The notes under the pieces are model-generated. The model was given only the letters and a program-made list of their open reading frames with translations. It made no database searches and was not told the DNA's origin. Source: Caldifarciminota bacterium (GTDB taxonomy: Bacteria > WOR-3 > Hydrothermia > UBA1063 > CAJXJZ01). Taken from it: DNA of 5,339 nt. A program made the translations under genes and the position numbers. The stretch lies in NCBI GenBank assembly GCA_027073945.1, contig JALTEL010000646.1, positions 1 through 5,339 of the forward strand. The letters are read 5' to 3'. Shown in pieces: positions 1-4,717 of the stretch (positions within the stretch are counted from its first letter, which is position 1; every line of letters begins with the position of its first letter).

Positions 1-447
1 CAGTTCGTTGGAGAAAAAGACGCCGGAAACAGGGGAAAGCTGCCGGACATCTGCTACCCATGTCACGTCAAATTCCGCCAATCTCTCCCTTTGGACCTCC
101 ATGAGTGAAGGGCTTTTCTCCACAATGAAATAATTTGTCCAAACGCCAAGCACGTAAAGTTCCGCTAAAATGTCCTGTGCAAGTGCCCCGTTTCCAGCCC
201 CCATCTCGACAATGGTATCTGTCCCTGTTCCCTCCAGCATTTCCAGTAACTGGTGTGCTACCATCGCTCCAAACAGGGGGCCAAGGGAACTTGAGGTATA
301 ATAATCCCCCTTTTTCCCAATCTGCCCAGACCGGGAGCTGTAGTACCCTCCCTCCGGGTGGTAGAGGGCCATCTCCATGAAATCCCGGAAAGTCACCGGC
401 CCTTTCGTTTTTATGGTATCTCTCAGGATAGTTTCCAATAACGTCAC
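1..447 (-). CDS. midA: MidA/NDUFAF7-family SAM-dependent methyltransferase, 3' part cut by window edge
   Basis: This is the N-terminal 149 codons of a class I SAM methyltransferase of the MidA (COG1565) family; the rest lies beyond base 1. From a GTG start the visible hallmarks are FMEMALYHPEGGYY (residues 23-36), GDYYTSSSLGPLFG (47-60), the SAM-binding loop IVEMGAGNGALAQDIL (79-94), an IVEKSPSL strand (108-115) and FFSNEL (144-149), which in the family continues into a conserved LDA segment. The homologue NDUFAF7 is known to methylate an arginine of a complex I subunit; the bacterial role is less certain. It follows the dimethylargininase stop by 10 nt, so the two are probably co-transcribed. 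The start is not certain. GTG at 447 has GAGAAG six bases upstream and is preferred; TTG at 438, or TTG at 468 overlapping the upstream gene, are alternatives. Family assignment is firm, substrate unknown. Confidence 0.9.
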   Translation of the reverse strand, partial: MTLLETILRDTIKTKGPVTFRDFMEMALYHPEGGYYSSRSGQIGKKGDYYTSSSLGPLFGAMVAHQLLEMLEGTGTDTIVEMGAGNGALAQDILAELYVLGVWTNYFIVEKSPSLMEVQRERLAEFDVTWVADVRQLSPVSGVFFSNEL

Positions 448-457
448 CAGCAGCTTC

Positions 458-1240
458 TCAGGCCTCAAAGAAAACGGACATACACGTTAAGCCCGCCTGC
501 GCCTTCCGAATCTCGGAAACATCGAGGGAGATCACAGTCCGTCCCATAGCTTCAAACATTTTCCTTGTTTTTGGACAATCGGAAGGTAACAGGACAACAT
601 TATCCATGGATAAAAAGCTCAGCCCTTCCGCTTCGTTTTCATCGGCTTCAGTCACCTCAAACCCGGAAAATATGGAGCGGTCAATCCCTGTTCTGGACAA
701 AACGATTGTTTTATCCCCCAAACAGTTGGCAACTGATTTCAGATGCAAAGCATCCCCGATAGGGACGGGAACAACCTCACAGGTTTCACCCGCCCAACGG
801 GCAAGGGTTGCAATTCCTGCACCATTCGTCCGATCCGTTCTACCAACAAAGATTTTACCCCCTATTTGGAGAACATCTCCCCCATCCAAGGTCGCCGGCA
901 CATTCATAAAGGTAAGTTCAAGGAAATGCCCTAAGACCTCTGCCACGGCTGCCTCCTCCCCCCGGCGCGAAGGGGCGCCCGGCCGGGTAATCAATGCCCG
1001 ACCGCCTAACACCACCGCCGTGTCCTCCACGAAGGGACAGTCGGGAAGTCGGTCATCGGGAGGCAGCATAATCACGACGCAGCCGAGTAAAGAAAGGGCA
1101 TCTACATATGCCTTATGCTGCACACGTGCGAGAGGTATGTCAATCGCCTGCGGGCCTACTTCCGGTTTGATACATTGGTCAAAACTGTCAGGAATGCCAC
1201 GAACAAGGGCATATAGCGTCTTTTGTCTCTGATTATCCAT
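458..1240 (-). CDS. ddaH: dimethylarginine dimethylaminohydrolase (dimethylargininase), EC 3.5.3.18
   Basis: A 260-residue, full-length member of the amidinotransferase (pentein) superfamily. The family hydrolyses free N-methylated arginine to citrulline plus methylamine or dimethylamine in the cytoplasm. Visible family motifs, in order, are LPPDDRLPDCPFVEDTAVV (59-77, with acidic guanidinium-binding residues E72/D73), ITRPGAPSRRGE (84-95), TLDGGDVL (117-124), FVGRTDRTN (131-139), LHLKSVAN (165-172) and AGLTCMSVFF (249-258). The likely catalytic triad is C253, H166 and D119; Asp at the third position resembles the mammalian enzyme, whereas the Pseudomonas enzyme has Glu. No residue known to be essential is missing. 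No Shine-Dalgarno site precedes the ATG; instead a TATAAT ends six bases upstream, suggesting a leaderless mRNA. The codons are GC-richer than in the genes to the right. Related agmatine and arginine deiminases fit the motifs less well. Confidence 0.92.
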   Translation of the reverse strand: MDNQRQKTLYALVRGIPDSFDQCIKPEVGPQAIDIPLARVQHKAYVDALSLLGCVVIMLPPDDRLPDCPFVEDTAVVLGGRALITRPGAPSRRGEEAAVAEVLGHFLELTFMNVPATLDGGDVLQIGGKIFVGRTDRTNGAGIATLARWAGETCEVVPVPIGDALHLKSVANCLGDKTIVLSRTGIDRSIFSGFEVTEADENEAEGLSFLSMDNVVLLPSDCPKTRKMFEAMGRTVISLDVSEIRKAQAGLTCMSVFFEA

Positions 1241-1246
1241 AAAATT

Positions 1247-1275
1247 ATTATAACCAATCAGTTGGTAAAGGAAAA
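1247..1275 (-). promoter_or_regulatory. putative promoter for ddaH, predicted leaderless transcript
   Basis: On the minus strand a perfect TATAAT (1252-1247) stands 17 nt from a poor -35 candidate, TTTTCC (1275-1270, three of six consensus matches). A start about seven bases past the -10 falls on base 1240, the A of the ddaH ATG. No purine-rich ribosome site lies between the -10 and the ATG, which fits a leaderless transcript. The -10 is seen directly; activity and start point are inferred. Confidence 0.5.
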
Positions 1276-1419
1276 GAGAGGCAAGGCCTGAACCAGGGCC
1301 ACCATGCTTGGGCTGTTAGCAAAGAGGCCCCCGTCGATATATCCGTCCGCCGCGGGAAAGAAGGTAGGTACCGGGCTGGTGTAAAGGGCAAGAGCAGGAG
1401 GTGTGGCGTATATGCTGTG
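1258..1419 (-). pseudogene. remnant of a patatin-like phospholipase gene, truncated at both ends
   Basis: The frame from just after a TAG (1422-1420) to a TGA (1260-1258) encodes 53 residues containing YTSPVPTFFP (13-22) and GYIDGGLFANSPSMVAL (26-42). This matches the patatin pattern of a TSAAPTYFP-like block followed by the DGG motif, whose Asp is half of the Ser-Asp catalytic dyad. The nucleophile segment (GxSxG) and the N-terminal half are absent, and the frame stops about 24 codons after DGG, where patatins normally continue for around 100 residues. It has no credible start or ribosome site and sits directly after the methyltransferase gene. I read it as a decayed or recombined fragment. 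Its base composition resembles the ddaH side, and its tail now holds the ddaH promoter. Confidence 0.75.
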
Positions 1420-1422
1420 CTA

Positions 1423-1441
1423 TTGGAAGTGTATCCTCCAA
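1423..1441 (-). other. small hairpin just after the methyltransferase stop codon
   Basis: On the minus strand, one base after the TAG stop, TTGGAGG and CTTCCAA can form a 7-bp stem (one G-U pair) around a 5-nt loop. No U-run follows in the direction of transcription, so it is not a typical intrinsic terminator; it could protect the 3' end or be chance. Read on the plus strand the stem has an A-C mismatch but is followed by a run of seven T (1446-1452). Confidence 0.3.
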
Positions 1442-1442
1442 C

Positions 1443-2096
1443 CTATTTTTTTATCTCTGCCCAAAGGTCCGTTTCACCGGTAATGATGCGGAAGTGAGGG
1501 ATACCTGCTTTGTTTATAACCTCCCTTAATTTGTCAGGCGAACTGTAAGCCTTTACATCCTTTCCTAACGATCGGTCTCTCAAAGATTTCATCCTCTTTA
1601 ATTCTTCTTTGGTGACATATCGCCCAAACCCGCCGCCAATAAAACCAATGCCTCCTTTTTTAAGTACTCGATAGATTTCTTTAAAGACCTGCACTTTATC
1701 TACCCAGCAATGATATGAACCTCTGCTGATTACAAAATCGGCAAATTCGCTACAGAAAGGCAGGTCAATTGCATCCCCCAACAGGGGAATGATTATATCT
1801 GTCAATTGTTCTTTTTCAATGTTTATTCGTGCTACTTCGTATATGGCCTTGACATTTTCCAATCCATATATTTTTAATCTACACTTTTCGCACTGTTTGT
1901 ATAGCTCAATTGCGAAAACAGCCGTGCCACAGCCCACATCCACAGCGATACCTTCCAAGATGCCGTAGTCCTCAACGATTTGTTTGGCTGTAGAAATAAT
2001 CGCGGGCATAAAGTTTTCTTTGACCTTTTTATCAAAACGCCTGGCCTCCAAAAGGTCCATTTCGGTGTAATCAGCAGGAACGCGTTCCTCGGGCAT
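1443..2096 (-). CDS. class I SAM-dependent methyltransferase (Methyltransf_11-like), substrate unknown
   Basis: A 217-residue Rossmann-fold methyltransferase. Motif I is AVDVGCGTAVFAIEL (51-65), the acidic ribose-binding position is E80 in IYGLE, the adenine-side motif is LLGDAIDLPF (105-114), the post-II strand is FVISRGSYHCW (121-131), and EIYRVLKKGGIGFIGGGFG (140-158) is the usual 'RVLKPGG' block. These place it in the large family that methylates small molecules or cofactors; nothing visible fixes the substrate. The ATG at 2096 is well supported by AGGAG (2110-2106) nine bases upstream. It is the last gene of the right-hand operon, 23 nt after the 39-codon small gene. Its first codons (MPEE) repeat, at DNA level, the end of that small gene. 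The 3' end abuts the patatin remnant and the change in base composition. Confidence 0.88.
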   Translation of the reverse strand: MPEERVPADYTEMDLLEARRFDKKVKENFMPAIISTAKQIVEDYGILEGIAVDVGCGTAVFAIELYKQCEKCRLKIYGLENVKAIYEVARINIEKEQLTDIIIPLLGDAIDLPFCSEFADFVISRGSYHCWVDKVQVFKEIYRVLKKGGIGFIGGGFGRYVTKEELKRMKSLRDRSLGKDVKAYSSPDKLREVINKAGIPHFRIITGETDLWAEIKK

Positions 2097-2140
2097 GATA
2101 CTGTTCTCCTTTTAATCTCTTAGACATTTTCCTCGGGCAT
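2085..2140 (-). repeat. 12-bp direct repeat spanning the small gene's end and the methyltransferase start
   Basis: ATGCCCGAGGAA occurs on the minus strand at 2140-2129 and again at 2096-2085, 44 bp apart. The second copy is the methyltransferase start (MPEERV); the first is in frame in the preceding small gene (MPEENV, then stop). The resemblance extends to a Val codon two triplets on. The flanks differ, so this is not a clean tandem duplication. Confidence 0.8.
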
Positions 2141-2239
2141 TTCTATAAGGGAGTGGGGGATAGAAAAGGTCACAACTTGCTGGTATTTCTGGGAATCTTT
2201 GATTACCTCTCTATCTACCATTGTGTGAAATTGTATCAT
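2120..2239 (-). CDS. hypothetical 39-residue small protein
   Basis: I do not recognise this protein. The frame starts at ATG 2239-2237, whose ATGA overlaps the TGA stop of the MBL-fold gene by four bases, and ends with TAA at 2122-2120. An AAGG about ten bases upstream, inside the preceding gene, could serve as ribosome site, and the overlap implies translational coupling. A second in-frame ATG lies at 2221. The product has no signal peptide or membrane segment. It is a charged N-terminal half (MVDREVIKDSQKYQQ, residues 7-21) followed by VVTFSIPHSLIEMPEENV (22-39). Position and spacing between two co-directional genes favour a real gene; the alternative is a 3' fragment of an eroded gene, or chance. 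Confidence 0.5.
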   Translation of the reverse strand: MIQFHTMVDREVIKDSQKYQQVVTFSIPHSLIEMPEENV

Positions 2240-2871
2240 ATTTCTATGACCTTGCCCACGCCACCCTTAATGACCTTCTCAGGATAGCGCAATTTTATTT
2301 CTGTTTTAAATTGGGTACAGTGAGCTGCACATATCAAGTCAAAATCCTTCAAGGACTCTGGCCTGGTTCCATGCAAGCCGCCTATAATGCCATAGATACT
2401 TCCAAATTGAGAGGCTGTCTTTGAAATATGTTCCATTCTTGGATGTGAACATCCCACTATAATTACAATACCTCTTTTGGTTTCAACGCAGAGCGACTGT
2501 TCTATCCCTTCCAACTCACCTGTAGAATAGATTCCCTTATAGATTTCCCCCGGCTTTTCTACTTTGATTACCTCCTTCGCATGACCCAATCGTTGGAAAG
2601 AAGGAGGGATCCAAAGCTTAACTTTGTCGTTCTGGCCGAGCAAAGCTGAAAGCCCTCCTGTATGGTCAAAGTGAGCATGAGAGATAAAGACGTCCTCGAT
2701 TTCATCAGGTTTTATATTCAGCTTTTTCATATTGTAAAGTAATATGGAGCCATTGGCACCGGTATCAAAAAGTATTTTCCTGTTGTGTGTTTCTACAAGA
2801 CATGAAAAGCCCCAGTCTGCCCGAAGATCTTTTGTGAATGCAGTGTTATCATAAACAATAGTGATTTTCAT
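2236..2871 (-). CDS. MBL-fold metallo-hydrolase, COG1237-type
   Basis: A 211-residue metallo-beta-lactamase superfamily protein. The metal-binding signature is SHAHFDHTGG (64-73; H65, H67, D69, H70), with later ligands likely H143 in GCSHPRMEHI (140-149) and H184 in AAHCTQF (182-188). ILFDTGANGSILL (33-45), EQSLCVET (124-131) and GIIGGLHGTR (161-170) match the COG1237 group, whose archaeal members include the dihydropteridine-linked ribofuranosylaminobenzene 5'-phosphate synthase of methanopterin synthesis. That role is not implied here: the group is broad and most members are uncharacterised. It is shorter than many relatives (often 250 or more residues), apparently lacking a middle insertion. 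The ATG at 2871 follows the glycosylase stop by one base; the G-rich run 2883-2877 in the end of that gene is its likely ribosome site. No signal peptide is seen, so it is cytoplasmic. Confidence 0.87.
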   Translation of the reverse strand: MKITIVYDNTAFTKDLRADWGFSCLVETHNRKILFDTGANGSILLYNMKKLNIKPDEIEDVFISHAHFDHTGGLSALLGQNDKVKLWIPPSFQRLGHAKEVIKVEKPGEIYKGIYSTGELEGIEQSLCVETKRGIVIIVGCSHPRMEHISKTASQFGSIYGIIGGLHGTRPESLKDFDLICAAHCTQFKTEIKLRYPEKVIKGGVGKVIEI

Positions 2872-2872
2872 T

Positions 2873-3634
2873 TTATCCCCCCCATTTCCTCAATTTTTCA
2901 TCCATACTCCCATCCGGAAGCATCCAATCCGGATGCGGCTCATATCTTTCCTCCATCTGATAACGGATACAACTTTCCCAATCTCCCTTGCAATATAGCT
3001 CCACCCATTTCTTGTCTAATTTCCCTTCCTCAAAAAACTCCTTCATGGGACATACAGGATACCACTTGCAATCGCTTAACAAGACTTTCAATCTATGGTA
3101 GTTTTCCTTCATTTTATCTTGAATATCGGGATTATGAAGCATGGCAGCAGGGTGTTGCAAGGGGAGAATTTTCCTGCTGTTGGCTAACAGAAGTTTTCCA
3201 TAAACTGCATAGAATTCCTTTTTAGAGGGCGCAGGCAGGGAATATTTCTTAAAGATATAATGGGTTGCATAATAGCCCAGAGGAACCAGTACCCTTGGGT
3301 TTATCAATTCTATTTCCTTGTCTAAATAAGCGCTGCATGCATCAATTTCATCCTGCTTTGGTTTTCTATATCTCGGCAACATGCATTTAATCAGATTGGT
3401 CATATACAGGTCACCCCTTTTTACGCCAGATGACCTTAATAACTCATTCAATACCTTCCCTGAGGGTCCAATAAACATTATTCCTTCCCTGTCCTCATTC
3501 TCTCCAGGCGCCTGGGCAATCAACATGAGTTTAGCATTGAGATTGCCCTCCCCACAAATAGCATTTGTTCTGGTCTTTGAAAGCCGGCATTTATGGCATT
3601 GCTGTATCTTTTTATTCAAGTCACCAATTTTCAT
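2873..3634 (-). CDS. family 4 (4Fe-4S) uracil-DNA glycosylase with extra cysteine-rich C-terminal tail
   Basis: A 253-residue protein. Residues 1-185 match family 4 uracil-DNA glycosylases, which excise uracil from DNA. The cluster cysteines are C13/C16 (CHKC) and C84/C100 (C-x15-C). The active-site block is AQAPGENEDREGIMFIGPSGKVL (40-62); MTNLIKC (78-84) and LPLQHPAAML (157-166, with H161) follow. The usual GEAPG has Gln41 where Glu is expected. Beyond the normal 190-220 residues lies a tail with CKWYPVC (189-195), YCKGDWESC (214-222), RY and HPDWMLPDGS (234-243): four more cysteines that could bind a second metal site. The ATG at 3634 has AGAGGA (3648-3643) eight bases upstream. It lies in the right-hand operon, one base before the MBL-fold gene. 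Glycosylase family is firm; activity of the Gln variant is open. Confidence 0.9.
   Translation of the reverse strand: MKIGDLNKKIQQCHKCRLSKTRTNAICGEGNLNAKLMLIAQAPGENEDREGIMFIGPSGKVLNELLRSSGVKRGDLYMTNLIKCMLPRYRKPKQDEIDACSAYLDKEIELINPRVLVPLGYYATHYIFKKYSLPAPSKKEFYAVYGKLLLANSRKILPLQHPAAMLHNPDIQDKMKENYHRLKVLLSDCKWYPVCPMKEFFEEGKLDKKWVELYCKGDWESCIRYQMEERYEPHPDWMLPDGSMDEKLRKWGG
2877..2883 (-). repeat. G7 homopolymer at the glycosylase/hydrolase joint
   Basis: Seven G on the minus strand encode the last Trp-Gly-Gly of the glycosylase and double as the Shine-Dalgarno region for the MBL-fold gene (GGA followed by four bases, then ATG). Loss of one G would read TGG GGG GAT AAA ATG, joining the two genes in frame. 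Confidence 0.75.
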
Positions 3635-3729
3635 TGCAACATTCCTCTATTCAGCGTGTCTTCAGCATCTGTAACAGATAAAATATCATATAACTCATCA
3701 CATCCTTTTATGAGTTCATCATTTTTAAT
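3631..3729 (-). other. unassigned 32-codon open frame between aminotransferase and glycosylase
   Basis: The 90-nt gap between the two genes is open in one frame, from just after a TAG (3732-3730) to a TGA (3633-3631) that overlaps the glycosylase ATG. The frame reads as a plausible helical peptide, with DELIKGCDELYDILSV (residues 4-19) and TDAEDTLNRGMLQ (20-32). It has no ATG, GTG or TTG near its beginning; only an ATT (3729-3727) overlapping the aminotransferase TAA. It would continue the aminotransferase if one T (3727) were skipped or missing, giving a protein of about 360 residues. Options are a C-terminal extension lost to a +1 shift or sequencing error, a small gene with a rare start, or chance. 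An open stretch this short arises by chance fairly often. Confidence 0.3.
3692..3716 (-). repeat. short inverted repeat in the aminotransferase-glycosylase gap
   Basis: AACTCAT (3716-3710) and ATGAGTT (3698-3692) are perfect 7-nt arms around an 11-nt loop that contains AAAAGGA. The stem is AT-rich and no T-run follows, so it is not a convincing terminator. It could be a weak mRNA structure or processing site. Confidence 0.35.
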
Positions 3730-4717
3730 CTATGAATGGCTCGTAACTTGTTTTGATATTCCCTATTTCCAGCAGAAATGCATCGTTTTCTTCAGGAAGG
3801 CCTATCGAAATTCTATAAAAGCCATCTAACCAATCGATCGATAGATCCTTTATTATTATTCCTTTGTCTCTCAATTTTTTAGCAAGATTTGGGATCTTAC
3901 ATTTAATCAGAATAAAATTCGCTTCTCCTGGGAAAATCTCAACTCCCAATTTATCCAATTCATCTTCTACTCTTTTCCTTTCCCCTATAATCCTTTTAAT
4001 GTTCTCGTTCACATACTCATAACTTTTTAAAGCCTCAATTGCCGCGGATATGGTTGGAGCGGGTAAGAATCTTGGGAAGTCAGATAATTCCGTTAAAAAG
4101 TAGTTTCCTGCTATAAGGTATCCAAGCCTAAGTCCTGCCAGTGAAAATGCTTTGTCCATCGTCCTTGCAATTGCAAGATTGGGGTATTTTTCAATTAGAT
4201 CTATGAATGTATGTCTTGCAAATTCGTAGTATGCTTCATCTGCCAAAAGAAGCACATTTTCATTTTGAAGTATTTTCTCCACAAAACTTTTATCTAAAAC
4301 CATTTTCCCTGTTGGATTATTGGGATTATCAATGATTATAAGCGTGGGTTCATAGAGCTCATCTAAAATTATCTTTTGCTTCAATTTAAATTTGGGCGGA
4401 GAAATCTGATATTTTACGATTTTCTTAGCGGTTTTAGCGGCATGTTCTAAGGCCGGAAAGAACGTGGGGTTGATCATGATAAGCTTTTTATCTTTTGAAA
4501 ATATGTTGACAATCTCCCTTAAAATAAACTCGGAGCCGGGGCTTAAAATTATTCTCTCTTTGGAAATGTTGTTATAGGATGCCAGTAACTCTATTAGGTT
4601 GTTGGAATGTTCTAACTCGGAATATCTATTGATATTATTCATCCCCTGCTTTGCCGCTTTAAGGACATTTTCAGGAGGGGGGTATGGATTTTCATTCATA
4701 TTTAGCTTGATCATCAT
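3725..4717 (-). CDS. HisC-like PLP-dependent aminotransferase (fold type I, class I/II)
   Basis: A 330-residue aminotransferase of the histidinol-phosphate aminotransferase-like group (COG0079). Seen in order are IKLNMNENPYPPP (3-15), the substrate-side SPGSEFIL (59-66), IIIDNPNNPTGK (127-138), the PLP-binding ADEAYYEF (159-166; D160, Y163), DKAFSLAGLRLGY (188-200) with Schiff-base lysine K189 and R197, and YRISIGLPEEND (301-312) with substrate arginine R302. Position 188 is Asp where HisC usually has Ser. The protein begins right at the LNxNENP motif and so lacks about 20-25 N-terminal residues common in HisC. The ATG overlaps the upstream stop by four bases (ATGA), with only a weak GAAG ribosome site, so translation is probably coupled. 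No other his gene is visible, and the neighbouring kinase-like gene argues for a different substrate. Threonine-phosphate decarboxylase (CobD) is a less likely alternative. Confidence 0.85.
   Translation of the reverse strand: MMIKLNMNENPYPPPENVLKAAKQGMNNINRYSELEHSNNLIELLASYNNISKERIILSPGSEFILREIVNIFSKDKKLIMINPTFFPALEHAAKTAKKIVKYQISPPKFKLKQKIILDELYEPTLIIIDNPNNPTGKMVLDKSFVEKILQNENVLLLADEAYYEFARHTFIDLIEKYPNLAIARTMDKAFSLAGLRLGYLIAGNYFLTELSDFPRFLPAPTISAAIEALKSYEYVNENIKRIIGERKRVEDELDKLGVEIFPGEANFILIKCKIPNLAKKLRDKGIIIKDLSIDWLDGFYRISIGLPEENDAFLLEIGNIKTSYEPFID

Noticed and set aside
135..380. Plus-strand open frame of 81 codons
   Set aside because: It lies opposite the MidA-family gene, whose motifs are unmistakable; the plus-strand product is low-complexity Pro/Ser/Gly.
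606..1232. Long open frame (208 codons) on the plus strand opposite ddaH
   Set aside because: It is antisense to a gene with complete catalytic motifs, is rich in Ser, Pro, Arg and Thr, as expected from a GC-rich shadow frame, and resembles no family.
1259..1442. Read-through frame continuing from the methyltransferase stop across the patatin remnant
   Set aside because: It follows a stop codon, has no start, and its sequence is Trp/Pro/Leu-rich without family resemblance, whereas the other frame encodes clear patatin motifs.
1423..1452. Intrinsic terminator at the end of the right operon
   Set aside because: The minus-strand hairpin lacks a U-run; the T7 lies on the plus-strand side, where no gene precedes it. 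Kept only as a low-confidence hairpin.
3651..3698. 15-codon frame with AAGGA upstream in the aminotransferase-glycosylase gap
   Set aside because: Too short to support; the competing frame in the same gap gives a more protein-like sequence.
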